A stretch of DNA of 64,000 nucleotides from Anaerobacillus alkalidiazotrophicus (GCF_001866055.1 NZ_MLQS01000001.1:623975-687974); one strand, 5' to 3'. Numbered from the stretch's first letter, positions 1-7,429 are shown. Notes: generated from the letters alone by a model not told the origin. A program made the numbers and translations.

Positions 1-269
1 TTACCTTACCAACTAGCTAATGCGACGCGGGCCCATCCTGTAGTGTTAGGTAAACCCAACTTTCACTTTAGAACCATGAGGCTCCAAAGATTATCCGGTA
101 TTAGCTTCGGTTTCCCGAAGTTATCCCAGTCTACAGGGCAGGTTGCCCACGTGTTACTCACCCGTCCGCCGCTAATTTCAGGGAGCAAGCTCCCATCCAT
201 TCGCTCGACTTGCATGTATTAGGCACGCCGCCAGCGTTCGTCCTGAGCCAGGATCAAACTCTCCATAAA
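1..269 (-). rRNA. rrs: 16S ribosomal RNA, 5' part (continues past window start)
   Basis: Read on the minus strand this is the classic bacterial 16S start (GAGAGTTTGATCCTGGCTC, then the GGACGAACGCTGGCGGCG block and ACATGCAAGTCGAGCG). About the first 269 nt are present; the rest lies before base 1. The mature 5' end is placed near 269 by analogy with Bacillus 16S. The gene is preceded on its 5' side by a duplicated leader. Confidence 0.97.
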
Positions 270-559
270 AGTGTTTGATAAAGCTCAAAATAAAACATTG
301 ACGAGATATTTACTATCTCTTTTAATTCGCTTGGCTGTGTGTTCAGTTTTCAAAGAACGCACCCGTCCGCCGCTAATTTCAGGGAGCAAGCTCCCATCCA
401 TTCGCTCGACTTGCATGTATTAGGCACGCCGCCAGCGTTCGTCCTGAGCCAGGATCAAACTCTCCATAAAAGTGTTTGATAAAGCTCAAAATAAAACATT
501 GACGAGATATTTACTATCTCTTTTAATTCGCTTGGCTGTGTGTTCAGTTTTCAAAGAAC
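159..559 (-). repeat. Tandem 200-bp duplication of 16S 5' end plus rrn leader
   Basis: Bases 159-358 and 360-559 read as the same 200-bp sequence, separated by one G at 359. Each unit has about 111 nt of 16S 5' sequence and an 88-nt leader carrying the TTCTTTGAAAACTGAACA-like element typical of Bacillus rrn operons. On the minus strand the order is promoters, leader, 111-nt 16S fragment, leader, full 16S. It could be a true duplication or an assembly join between rrn copies; the sequence alone cannot tell. Confidence 0.9.
360..470 (-). rRNA. Duplicated 16S 5' fragment (111 nt)
   Basis: This repeats the first 111 nt of the 16S gene, starting at the mature 5' end (about 470). It breaks off after the CGGACGGGTG block, where the second leader begins. 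It cannot encode a functional rRNA. It would be transcribed as part of an extended 5' leader. Confidence 0.85.
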
Positions 560-595
560 CATCATTTGTTTTACGCCGTTGTTTTTTTCAGCGAC

Positions 596-724
596 AAGAA
601 CTAGTGTACCACAACATTTAATTCCGCGCAAGTTATTTTTTGAAACTTTTTAAAAACAACAAGTCATTCAACTTCGCTTTTTAGCGACAAGGAATATCTT
701 ATCACAACAAACCATACAACGCAA
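596..724 (-). promoter_or_regulatory. Tandem rrn promoters P1 and P2
   Basis: On the minus strand P1 is TTGCGT (724-719), a 17-nt spacer and TAAGAT (701-696). P2 is TTGCGC (631-626), a 17-nt spacer and TACACT (608-603). Both are followed by a near-identical CTTGTCGCT start region. Two sigma-A promoters in series just upstream of the leader is the usual Bacillus rRNA arrangement. Confidence 0.8.
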
Positions 725-1016
725 TAACTTTTTTAAAAAAGTTCTACACGAAGCTCGGCTGAAATGACAACTTTATAACACTATCATACATCTATTAAAA
801 TAGCAAATAATAAAATCCTCACATTATATAGCAGCTGAACTAAGACTTCCTTGTTCCTTCTCCTTCTTCGGCTAAATCCCGTTGCCCGAGAATTTAGACA
901 GGAAGGTCTAAATAATATACATGACTCAGGACAGGCTATCTTATCTTGTTTCACTATTGACCCTGTTTACCAAATTACACCGAAATATCTCAGATTATCA
1001 TTCCACTAACTTCTTT

Positions 1017-1051
1017 GAATAAAACTGGTGAAACGAGGAATCTCGTTCCAC
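1017..1051 (-). terminator. Intrinsic terminator of the flagellin gene
   Basis: A 10-bp stem (GTGGAACGAG / CTCGTTTCAC, with one G-U pair) and a 4-nt loop begin directly after the flagellin TAG stop. CAGTTTTATT follows on the minus strand. Confidence 0.8.
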
Positions 1052-2485
1052 CTAACTCAATAACTGCAGAATACCTTGAGGTAATTGATTTGACTGAGCC
1101 AACATAGCTGTTGCTGATTGGGTCAAGATATTTCGTTTTGTAAACTCCGTCATTTTCAAAGCCATATCGGCATCTCGAATTCGCGAATTGGCTGATGTAA
1201 GATTTTCATGAGAATTTGTTACATTTGAAAGAATATGCTCTAATGCATTTTGATAGGAACCAAATGAAGAGCGTTTTGTTGATACTGATGCAATAGCCTG
1301 ATCTAATTTTTCAATAGCATCTGTCGCTGTTTCACTTGTCAAAACCGAAAGATGATCAATTTCTAGTGCACGGGTTCGAACATCAACAACGTTAACGATA
1401 AAGTTTTGATCTTCATTTGCGCCTACTTGTAAAATGACTGGTTCATTAGCTGGCCTTCTAATGATTTCAACCGTTTGAACCGTCTCCGTTACCTGTTGTT
1501 CTACTTCTGTTGTTACTTCTCTTTGAACTTTTCTTTCTAGTTCGATCACTTCTTGATTGACTCCATGAAACTTAACCGTCAGCTGAGTGAATCCTGTACC
1601 ATTATGTCCACTAGTAAAAGAAACATGTCCTTCTGGTCTTTTTAACGATTCGGTATTTCTAATTTGACCAAGATAAGAAACAATGTCACCTTCAATTCGA
1701 TCATAGCCATCGACACCGACTATATCAATGAAGGAAAGGTGCATAAACGTCGGGTGATTGAATTTGTCGACAATGATTGCATTTTGATCTAGATCAATAT
1801 ACACTTCATAGTTTTCATTTGCTTGAGTAGTAAAAGTAAATGTCTCTCCATTAATTAGCTGTTCGAGTGGAATTTCAAATTCATCTGGGATCCCAGTCGT
1901 TTGTTCATGTAAAATTACCTTTTCAATTGTTGATAAGTCGATATCACTAATCGTTTCAGATAACACTTCTTCAATGAACGTTTCTGTTACAATGGTTGTC
2001 ACTGGGACCATTATCGTGTAATCCGTTTCAATCGTCCTAACAATTCTTTCCTCTATATAACTATCTCCACTTCTATTTAACAAGTAAATCCCATTAAAAT
2101 GCGTTTGGTTGGCAATATCATTAATACCTTTCTTTAATTGATCAATTTCTTCTTGAATGTACTCACGATCAGGAGTAGTCAGCGTATCGTTGCTTGCTTG
2201 TAACGTTAATTCTCTTATTCTTTGTAATTTGTTCTGAACCTCTTGGAGTCCTCCATCTGCCGTTTGTGTAAGAGATATCCCGTCTAGAATGTTGCGGCTA
2301 GCTTGATTTAGTCCTCTAATTTGACCTTTCATTTTCTCTGAAATAGCCAATCCTGCCGCGTCATCCACCGCTCGGTTAATACGTAATCCAGAAGATAACT
2401 TTTCCAATACTTTCGATGAATGAAATTGGTTCTGATTTAGATTTCTATATGAATTAAGTGCTGAAACATTGTTATTGATGATCAT
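1052..2485 (-). CDS. hag: Flagellin with enlarged central domain
   Basis: This is the flagellin subunit of the flagellar filament, exported through the flagellar type III apparatus. The N-terminal D0/D1 helices (residues 1-140, MIINNNVSALNS..., SSGLRINRA.DDAAGLAISE) and the C-terminal D1/D0 helices (about 375-477, SSFGSYQNALEH, ending LPQGILQLLS) match the family closely. The protein is 477 residues, against about 300 in B. subtilis Hag. The extra is a beta- and Thr/Glu-rich central insert (about 145-365) that would be surface-exposed on the filament. GAGGAGA lies 10 nt before ATG. I see no clear sigma-D promoter upstream. The gene is monocistronic and ends in a terminator. It sits next to an rrn operon. 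Confidence 0.96.
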   Translation of the reverse strand: MIINNNVSALNSYRNLNQNQFHSSKVLEKLSSGLRINRAVDDAAGLAISEKMKGQIRGLNQASRNILDGISLTQTADGGLQEVQNKLQRIRELTLQASNDTLTTPDREYIQEEIDQLKKGINDIANQTHFNGIYLLNRSGDSYIEERIVRTIETDYTIMVPVTTIVTETFIEEVLSETISDIDLSTIEKVILHEQTTGIPDEFEIPLEQLINGETFTFTTQANENYEVYIDLDQNAIIVDKFNHPTFMHLSFIDIVGVDGYDRIEGDIVSYLGQIRNTESLKRPEGHVSFTSGHNGTGFTQLTVKFHGVNQEVIELERKVQREVTTEVEQQVTETVQTVEIIRRPANEPVILQVGANEDQNFIVNVVDVRTRALEIDHLSVLTSETATDAIEKLDQAIASVSTKRSSFGSYQNALEHILSNVTNSHENLTSANSRIRDADMALKMTEFTKRNILTQSATAMLAQSNQLPQGILQLLS

Positions 2486-2862
2486 AGATAATTCTTTCTC
2501 CTCAGTTTAATTGCATAAATACACAGTACCAAAAACCTAGCTAAGTGGAAATATATGTTTTGCTACTTAAATTATAAAAATGTTTCAGACCAACTAAGAT
2601 TTAACGTTACTAGAGAACTAAATCTAGGTCAGCTCAACCACGCTTAACTAAATTAAGGTGAAACACGAGGCCCGTCCCTATACCCTCCCGGTAAATTTAT
2701 ACTATATAACTTTTAACCTTATAAAAATGATCCCAATTACAATTACAGAGAATAGACGTATAGTTCCTGAATTATTCATGCACGATTACCGATATAATAA
2801 TGATTACTCTTGACGATTTTACTACTCATCAAATGCCACACTAGCTCCAACGCATCTCTTCC

Positions 2863-3000
2863 ACCTTGTCCCCTTTTTCACTTTCACGTGTATTTATAAA
2901 GTGAATGGACATCGGGGTCTGACCCCCACCGCGTTAAATCGTTAAAGTGATTAGGTTAATATATAGAGAGGAGGCGACCGCTTCCTCTTTTTATTTTAGG
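2863..3000 (+). repeat. Internally deleted copy of the DUF1659/DUF2922 module (ends only)
   Basis: Bases 2863-2905 nearly match 6549-6591, the leader of the DUF1659 gene (ACCTTGTCCCCTTTTTC... ACGTGTATTTATAAAGTGAA). Bases 2966-2996 match the terminator after DUF2922 (GAGGMRGCGAMCGCTTCCTCTTTTT). Both genes between these landmarks are gone, replaced by about 60 bp that includes a GGGGTCTGACCCC palindrome (2914-2926). This looks like a collapsed third copy of the module. Confidence 0.65.
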
Positions 3001-3078
3001 GTGACAGGTGCGAATCCCTACTAAGGGAAGCAAAGGGACACTTCCTAAGGAAGCAAGGGAACCGTCCCCGTGCTTCCC
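2999..3078 (+). repeat. REP-like palindromic element
   Basis: It starts with GGTGACAGGTGCGAA, a relative of the GGTGACAGGCACGAA core seen elsewhere in the window. It continues into an imperfect hairpin closed by GGGAAGCA (3025-3032) and TGCTTCCC (3071-3078). The inner part, CACTTCCTAAGGAAG and GGGAACCGTCCCC, recurs at 3646-3695. Confidence 0.7.
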
Positions 3079-3134
3079 ATGCTTACCCCTTCGCTGACTT
3101 GCTGAAACTGCGAAAGATGGTGTATACTTTAGTT

Positions 3135-3280
3135 AGAAATGACGTAAAATAAAAAGTACCTGAGCGCAGCTACGCTCAGGCAATGCAACTACATGCCGCT
3201 TAAAGAGCGGCTGAAAGAAAGATTTTTCCTGAAATAGCTCACCTTACTTTCTCAGGGCAGGGTGGCTATTTCTTTTTGTT
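3135..3280 (+). ncRNA. Putative antisense RNA to the Hol-Tox-like mRNA
   Basis: A plus-strand promoter candidate is TTGCTG (3099-3104), an 18-nt spacer and TATACT (3123-3128). A plus-strand intrinsic terminator candidate is the GAAATAGC / GCTATTTC stem at 3231-3272 followed by TTTTTGTTT. The predicted RNA of about 145 nt would pair with the 3' end of the convergent toxin mRNA, including the last codons. This is the TxpA/RatA-type arrangement. It is predicted from signals only. Confidence 0.5.
3143..3180 (-). terminator. Terminator of the small toxin mRNA
   Basis: The minus-strand stem CCTGAGCG / CGCTCAGG (3180-3159) is followed by TACTTTTTATTTT. It lies about 85 nt after the toxin stop codon. 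Confidence 0.75.
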
Positions 3281-3373
3281 TAAATTGACGACAATAGTTA
3301 TAATTAGTGTGAGTAGCGCTATTAACACTAAACTAGATTGTGCTATTAAGCTAAATACTTGATATGTCGTCAT
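3266..3373 (-). CDS. Putative holin-like (type I) toxin, 35 aa
   Basis: A 35-residue protein starting MTTYQVFSLIAQSSLVLIAL, with one long transmembrane segment (residues 6-29) and a C-terminal NLNKKK basic tail. This is the profile of the Hol-Tox family of small Bacillus/Lactobacillus membrane toxins (PF16935-like) and of TxpA/BsrG-type toxins. AAAGGGGGTGAA lies 7 nt before ATG, an unusually strong site. A promoter at 3438-3446, a terminator at 3143-3180 and a candidate overlapping antisense RNA complete a type I toxin-antitoxin layout. The family match is from memory of its N-terminal MTTYxxxxL pattern. Confidence 0.78.
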   Translation of the reverse strand: MTTYQVFSLIAQSSLVLIALLTLIITIVVNLNKKK

Positions 3374-3437
3374 ATGCTTCACCCCCTTTCGTTCAGGGAG
3401 TTCAGCCGCCACCTTGCTTTATGTAGTTACTATCGTA

Positions 3438-3446
3438 ATTATAGCA
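3438..3446 (-). promoter_or_regulatory. Extended -10 promoter of the small toxin gene
   Basis: TGCTATAAT on the minus strand is a perfect extended -10 (TGnTATAAT), 65-73 nt upstream of the toxin ATG. No good -35 is visible, as is common for extended -10 promoters. Confidence 0.65.
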
Positions 3447-3645
3447 AACACCTATTCCTTATTCTACTGTTCTAGTTATTTGTTTCCTACTAAAGTCAAA
3501 GCACCCTCATTATTATGAACTACTCTATACTCTACTATCACATAGAAATTTCTTAGATTATCAATCTATTTAACTTACAACGTTCGACATATTTCACACG
3601 GCGACAGACATGAACTCTAATCGAGCTTCCCCAATTCCTGAATAT

Positions 3646-3695
3646 AGCAAAGGGACACTTCCTAAGGAAGCAAGGGAACCGTCCCCATGCTTCCC
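3646..3695 (+). repeat. REP-like element abutting the nuclease-like gene
   Basis: This repeats the core of 3031-3078 almost base for base (AGCAAAGGGACACTTCCTAA, then GGAACCGTCCCC, then ATGCTTCCC). Its last bases supply the only in-frame ATG available to the following gene, so the element has replaced that gene's original 5' end. Confidence 0.75.
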
Positions 3696-4475
3696 TACAA
3701 AACCAATCAGAATCGAGGTCTACCTTTGATATCCGAAATCCATAATAAAATCTCACAAACTGGCAGCAACCTCTCGGATCGACTTGAAGATAAGCTAACT
3801 GGCGACTTCTTTGGGGCCATCCGATATCTACCTTTTGAAATAGGCTTAAAACATGTACTTACAACTACCCTATTTTCTAACCAAAACACCCAAGTAAAAT
3901 GGCTATCCTTTATTTCTAATCAAAAACGCTATGATTATGAAATGGAGTTTTGGCCCCGCCAAGAGGGTGGTGAAATTGATTTATTGATTACATTTGAAGA
4001 CACAGTCATTGGGATAGAAGTAAAGTATTTAAGTGGTATTTCATCTGAAGACCAGGAAGAAGACATAGTAGTTGATTATACTCAAAGTTACAATCAATTG
4101 GCCCGCTATTCCCGTATGTTGGAGAAGTTTTCTGTTAATAAGGATGTTTACTTACTTTTTCTAGCCCCATATGAAATGATGAACACAGTTAAGAAAAATA
4201 TTGAAGATCGCTCTATTATTTCACCCTCGGTTCAATTAGGTTTTCTTTGTTGGCAGAATATCCTTGAAGCGCTAAAGGAACAAGAGTTAATAGATTTAGA
4301 AAAAGGACAGAAGTTGATCTTAGAGGATTTGCAGCTGCTACTAACGAAGAAAGGGTTTATTCGCTTTAAAGGGTTTAATGATACCATCTTTCATCAACCA
4401 ATCATCAAAGGTGGGTATATATTTCAAAGCGACATGACACTAACAAAGAAAACTGGCATTGGCCTACTCAAATGA
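3687..4475 (+). CDS. PD-(D/E)XK nuclease-like protein, cassette copy 1 (C-terminus frameshifted)
   Basis: Probable restriction-endonuclease-fold protein. GGEIDLLITFED followed by VIGIEVKY (residues about 93-113) has the E/D ... D ... E-x-K spacing of PD-(D/E)XK enzymes. Residues 15-55 (LISEIHNKISQTGSNLSDRL, EDKLTGDFFGAIRYLPFE) look like a conserved family N-terminus. The first residues (MLPYKTN) come from the REP element at 3646-3695, so the native start is lost. Compared with the copy at 14619-14939, one base is missing near 4441-4444. The C-terminus therefore reads TLTKKTGIGLLK instead of the NKENWHWPTQMIKEREYYVF type, and the natural overlap with the next gene is broken. Function is unknown; a role with the downstream partner in defence or DNA repair is a guess. 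Confidence 0.6.
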   Translation: MLPYKTNQNRGLPLISEIHNKISQTGSNLSDRLEDKLTGDFFGAIRYLPFEIGLKHVLTTTLFSNQNTQVKWLSFISNQKRYDYEMEFWPRQEGGEIDLLITFEDTVIGIEVKYLSGISSEDQEEDIVVDYTQSYNQLARYSRMLEKFSVNKDVYLLFLAPYEMMNTVKKNIEDRSIISPSVQLGFLCWQNILEALKEQELIDLEKGQKLILEDLQLLLTKKGFIRFKGFNDTIFHQPIIKGGYIFQSDMTLTKKTGIGLLK

Positions 4476-4493
4476 TAAAGGAGAGAGATTATT

Positions 4494-4949
4494 ATGTCTT
4501 CAACGAATCCTAATATGGGGGGAAATATTTCTATAGCAGTCGATGTATTAAGAGAAACGTACAAAAATCTCCATTTACTATTTTCAGAACTCGACCGTAT
4601 TGGAGAGGATGAGGGCTTTGTTCCTATTACTCCTAAATTTCTAAGATGGAAATCTGACTCAGCCCACGAAGGCTGGCTAACCAGTAATTTTATAAAGCTA
4701 TATCAAATAGAAAATGAGCACCCATCAACGAATATTACCGATTTAAAAAATGGGCCTATCTTTGGAATTGAAGTTGATCTTGGGGAAGACGAATATCCAG
4801 TGATAGCACTTATTCGCTATCATTTTGACTACTCTTATTGGACAAGACTGCCTAACGTCTCGGATCATTGGGTATTTATAAGCCCGTCCCCCTTTTTTGT
4901 CATTAAAATATTTATGGTTTCGTGCCTGTTACCACATGGAAATAACTAA
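4494..4949 (+). pseudogene. Cassette partner gene, 3'-truncated copy
   Basis: Residues 1-128 match the intact 196-residue protein at 14920-15510 (MSS.NMG.NISIAVDVLR, SDSAHEGWLTSNFIKLYQ). At about 4877, after SDHWVF, the match stops. The frame runs 23 codons into unrelated sequence that contains an inverted REP-like core (4922-4935). About 65 C-terminal residues are missing. GGAGAGA lies 8-14 nt before ATG. It is probably non-functional. Confidence 0.75.
4872..4948 (-). repeat. Inverted REP-like element at the truncation point
   Basis: GTGCCTGTTACCAC (4922-4935) is the reverse complement of the GTGGTAACAGGCAC form of the repeated GTGGTGACAGGCAC core. The flanking TTTCGTGCC and ACATGGAAATAAC fit the element at 10540-10585 in reverse. 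The truncated partner gene ends here, so both ends of cassette copy 1 sit in REP-like DNA. Confidence 0.55.
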
Positions 4950-5656
4950 CACCACCCCTAGCCTTATATAATAAAAGATGATCAGAAATGGGTGTGTTTT
5001 CAGTAGACTCCCTCCAATCTACCTCTTCTAACAATCTGGGAGTTTTCGTTTTATCATCTATCCCATCCTCATATACACACCTGACATAAGTAAAGGCTTA
5101 ACTTATTCTCTTTGTAAAAAAAGAACTTCTGGTAAAAAGAAGTTCAATAAGGGACTAGTAATATATTATCCGCTGCCATTAAAAATGCAGCAAAACATTC
5201 GTAAACCTACAATGAAACTATACTAACACCATGTTGCGAAATATCTAGTCTATCGCGCATTAAGAGTCAAATATGAAAAGACGATTACTTAGAATGCAAT
5301 CGTCTCTTAGATGGTTAATCCATTACCTGTATCGTTGTACTGCTCAGCAAAAGATTATTATATTAGTTGATCTTCTTCAACACAAGCTCCCATTAGCTTA
5401 ACAAACATTTAACATACATCTCAAATTTAAACTTATTTTTTCGATATAAAAGGATCGGAATATCCAATCCTCTATAATCACTTTAAAATTGTTCTTTCAA
5501 AGTTTTTTGGACCAAGAGGCTCACTGATATAGGGTACAGTTTACTGTCCCCCTGTTCCTGCGTAACTAGATATAATTTGATGTGGTTCGTTTTTGGCAAT
5601 TATTAAATTCACTCACATGAGAATTTAATAAACTACTGATTCACTAACTACACAAT
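4950..5656. other. Gene-free stretch, about 700 bp
   Basis: No supported gene. It holds an AGACGATT / AATCGTCT hairpin (5279-5307), an imperfect AGAACTTCT / AGAAGTTC hairpin (5121-5147) and AT-rich filler. It is probably decayed sequence between the truncated cassette and the XRE gene. Confidence 0.5.
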
Positions 5657-5697
5657 CTTCGACATACTTCGGGTGGTGCCAGGCACACACCCCTCAC
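5657..5697 (+). repeat. REP-like element with perfect GTGCC-A-GGCAC palindrome
   Basis: TTCGACATACTTCGGGTGGT leads into GTGCCAGGCAC (5676-5686), an 11-nt perfect palindrome. The same 5' flank recurs at 6515, 9890 and 11491. Confidence 0.75.
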
Positions 5698-5698
5698 C

Positions 5699-5932
5699 CT
5701 ATTCCCTCTCCAACCTCAAAATATCATTGATATCATCTATATTTAAAGCGTTGGCGATTTTTTCAATATGCTCAAATTGTATCCGCTGTCTTTTTCCATT
5801 GGCTAACTCACTTAACGTAGCACGACGAATTCCGGTTATTAAATGTAATTGATGAATAGAGAGATCATGTTTATATAACAGTTCGTTTAGACATAGTTTT
5901 AACTTCCTCAATTTTTTTCCTCTCTTTTCCAT
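5699..5932 (-). CDS. XRE-family HTH regulator (YozG-like), 77 aa
   Basis: A small Cro/CI-type DNA-binding protein. The HTH spans about residues 17-70: LSIHQLHLITGIRRATLSEL is the helix-turn-helix, and IEKIANALNI is the usual fourth helix. There is no extra domain. It is divergent from the small gene at 6148. The shared upstream region carries two GTAC-type palindromes (5948-6003) that are likely operators for this protein. The start has Lys-rich residues (MEKRGKKLRKLK) and a poor Shine-Dalgarno, so an internal start is possible. Confidence 0.8.
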   Translation of the reverse strand: MEKRGKKLRKLKLCLNELLYKHDLSIHQLHLITGIRRATLSELANGKRQRIQFEHIEKIANALNIDDINDILRLERE

Positions 5933-5945
5933 ATAAAGTGGTTGA

Positions 5946-6003
5946 CTGTACTCTTAAGGGTACAATATAATATGTATAATTATTGTACTCATATGCGTAC
6001 AAA
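5946..6003. promoter_or_regulatory. Divergent promoter region with twin GTAC palindromes (putative operators)
   Basis: TGTACTCTTAAGGGTACA (about 5948-5965) and TTGTACTCATATGCGTACAA (5984-6003) share the pattern TGTACnCnnAnGnGTACA. They bracket an AT-rich TATAAT-containing segment. Their symmetry, spacing and position between the XRE gene and the divergent small gene suggest autoregulation by the 77-residue XRE protein. The assignment is inferred. Confidence 0.6.
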
Positions 6004-6147
6004 CTTATACTTATGCTTTGTAATTCAAATAAGTAATACTCGTGCACTTTATCCTGATTTAAGGGATGAGCATAAGCAAATGAATTTCCAAACAGCATCT
6101 TTAAAGGGAAATTTAATAAATAATAGAGAAAGAGGGATGAATTGAAG

Positions 6148-6285
6148 ATGAATGTTGATAAACAACTGATTACCGTATTATTGGAAACACTACATTCTGA
6201 TCAAACTGAACAAGTAAGAGATATAGTATTATCAATGTATCTGGAAAATAAAGAAGGCGAAGCAAATGATGATTGCGAACATTAA
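6148..6285 (+). CDS. Small hypothetical protein, 45 aa
   Basis: Starts MNVDKQLITVLLETLHSDQT and ends EANDDCEH: acidic, helical, no recognised domain. AGAAAGAGGG precedes it by 11 nt. An in-frame TTG at 6142 would sit closer to that site and add two residues. It is divergent from the XRE gene and shares its putative operators, so it is probably the regulated partner. It is not recognised. Confidence 0.5.
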   Translation: MNVDKQLITVLLETLHSDQTEQVRDIVLSMYLENKEGEANDDCEH

Positions 6286-6425
6286 TAAACGTAAAAGATG
6301 GAATAGGGCCATACTACTTTCGTAGAATAATAGTTTCGAAAGGAAGGGGATATTAAGGACAAATATTCTATACTTAGCAAAACTAGAATTAGTATATAAA
6401 CAAATGGTCAGGAATACAAAAAAAG

Positions 6426-6464
6426 CCCCCCCGAGTCGGTTGGTAATACATACGACTCGGGGGG
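6426..6464. terminator. Strong GC-rich hairpin, probable bidirectional terminator
   Basis: CCCCCCGAGTCG pairs with CGACTCGGGGGG, a 12-bp perfect stem with a 14-nt loop. The minus strand follows it with GCTTTTTTT, the plus strand only with AACTATTTT, so it is best as a minus-strand terminator. Confidence 0.65.
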
Positions 6465-6514
6465 AACTATTTTAACTTGCTCTCCATTTACATAGACATT
6501 CTCAACTTGCAATT

Positions 6515-6545
6515 TTCGACAAATTCCGGGTGGTGACTGGCACGC
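6515..6545 (+). repeat. REP-like element
   Basis: TTCGACAAATTCCGGGTGGT then GACTGGCAC, the same flank and core as at 5657 and 9890, directly before the DUF1659 leader. Confidence 0.7.
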
Positions 6546-6604
6546 AAAACCTTGTCCCCTTTTTCGCGTTTACGTGTATTTATAAAGTGAAGGAGGTGAT
6601 AAGG

Positions 6605-6820
6605 ATGAACGAAAACATTATGCAAACGAGATTATCATTAGTATTTCACGGTGGTTTCGATGATGAAGGTAAGGAAATTTTAGTAACAAAGAACTTCTCT
6701 AACATTGACATTACTGCAACAAGTGAACAACTTAAGAATACAGCACAAGCTCTAGCAACACTGCAGCAATTCACGTTAGAAGGTGTGACACGAAACAATG
6801 TGTATGACGTGTTGAACTAG
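6605..6820 (+). CDS. DUF1659 domain protein, 71 aa
   Basis: Small protein MNENIMQTRLSLVFHGGFDD... ending NNVYDVLN, matching the DUF1659 family that Bacillaceae usually encode next to DUF2922 and YvrJ. GGAGGTGAT lies 4 nt before ATG and fixes the start at 6605; an upstream in-frame start would lie in the REP element. It is first gene of a three-gene module with DUF2922 (35 nt downstream) and yvrJ. Its leader (6549-6591) is duplicated at 2863-2905. The function of the family is unknown. Confidence 0.85.
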   Translation: MNENIMQTRLSLVFHGGFDDEGKEILVTKNFSNIDITATSEQLKNTAQALATLQQFTLEGVTRNNVYDVLN

Positions 6821-6855
6821 TTACTAGATTAATAGAAAAACGGAGGTGAAAGTAG

Positions 6856-7071
6856 ATGGCTAAAAAGATTGAACTTATCTTTAAAAATGAAATGGGTCGA
6901 AACGTAACAGTATCTTTAGACAATCCAATTGAACCAGTTGATCCAACCCAAGTTGCTCAAGTTATGGATGCAGTTATCGCTGAAGATGCGTTTATTTCCA
7001 CAGGCGGTAAGTTAGTAAGCAAACATACGGCACGTATCGTCGAACGTTACGTATCTGACATTGAAATTTAA
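6856..7071 (+). CDS. DUF2922 domain protein, 71 aa
   Basis: MAKKIELIFKNEMGRNVTVS... with PVDPTQVAQVMDAVI fits DUF2922. GGAGGTG lies 8 nt before ATG. It resembles its neighbour DUF1659 in size and plan (short beta start, helical end), and the two may interact. The last 26 codons and everything after them are repeated at 11536-11954. A terminator follows the stop directly. No function is known. Confidence 0.85.
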   Translation: MAKKIELIFKNEMGRNVTVSLDNPIEPVDPTQVAQVMDAVIAEDAFISTGGKLVSKHTARIVERYVSDIEI

Positions 7072-7091
7072 GGGGGTGACCCGATCACACT

Positions 7092-7119
7092 AAAGAGGAA
7101 GCGAACGCTTCCTCTTTTT
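7092..7119 (+). terminator. Terminator after DUF2922
   Basis: AAAGAGGAAGCG / CGCTTCCTCTTT perfect stem followed by a T run, 20 nt after the DUF2922 stop. It is duplicated at 11637-11664 and, degraded, at 2966-2996. Confidence 0.85.
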
Positions 7120-7163
7120 GAATAAACATTTCAATCTAAACTTAGAAAGGAGCTCGATGACAA

Positions 7164-7298
7164 ATGGAAATATGGATCCCACTGATCAGTGAATACGGTT
7201 TTCCAGTAATGATCACATTATATTTACTGCACAGAATCGAAAAGAAGCTAGATACGCTAAACGATTCCATGACCCAGTTAGCTAACCATCTTAAGTGA
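7164..7298 (+). CDS. YvrJ family protein, 44 aa (copy 1)
   Basis: MEIWIPLISEYGFPVMITLY followed by LLHRIEKKLDTLNDSM is the YvrJ family (PF12841): a short hydrophobic N-terminal segment, then an amphipathic helix. Probably membrane-associated. AGGAG lies 10 nt before ATG. The protein is identical in length to the copy at 11706 and nearly identical in DNA. It follows DUF1659-DUF2922 past a terminator. The biological role of YvrJ proteins is not established. Confidence 0.88.
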   Translation: MEIWIPLISEYGFPVMITLYLLHRIEKKLDTLNDSMTQLANHLK

Positions 7299-7338
7299 GG
7301 TATGCTCGTTGATACAGTATAAACTCATACGCAAACAC

Positions 7339-7382
7339 AAAGAACGAACACGCAATCCGAAATGATGCTGTTCGTTCTTTTT
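7339..7382 (+). terminator. Terminator after yvrJ copy 1
   Basis: AAAGAACGAACA / TGTTCGTTCTTT stem with a TTTTTA tail, about 40 nt after the yvrJ stop. It is duplicated at 11880-11922. Confidence 0.85.
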
Positions 7383-7398
7383 ATCGCTTTAAAGCGAT

Positions 7399-7412
7399 GG
7401 GGGTCAGACCCC
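7399..7412. repeat. GGGGTCAGACCCC palindrome
   Basis: A short perfect palindrome (7400-7412) after the yvrJ terminator, repeated at 11940-11954 and as GGGGTCTGACCCC at 2914-2926. It is likely part of the same family of dispersed palindromes as the GTGnCAGGCAC elements. Confidence 0.6.
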
Positions 7413-7429
7413 GAATAACCAATAAGTTA

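Noticed and set aside
3025..3695. CRISPR-like repetition of GGAAGCAAGGGAACCGTCCCC segments
   Set aside because: Only two copies 600 bp apart, palindromic, no regular spacers and no cas genes; fits REP-type elements.
3553..3756. 67-codon minus-strand frame over the REP element and cassette start
   Set aside because: Its translation (Cys/Arg/Phe-rich) comes from reading palindromic repeats; no ribosome site and no family.
5871..6145. Open frames on both strands over the XRE promoter region (about 65-75 codons)
   Set aside because: They overlap the operator/promoter palindromes and the XRE start, lack ribosome sites, and have low-complexity Tyr/Asn-rich translations; the short gene at 6148 explains the plus strand better.
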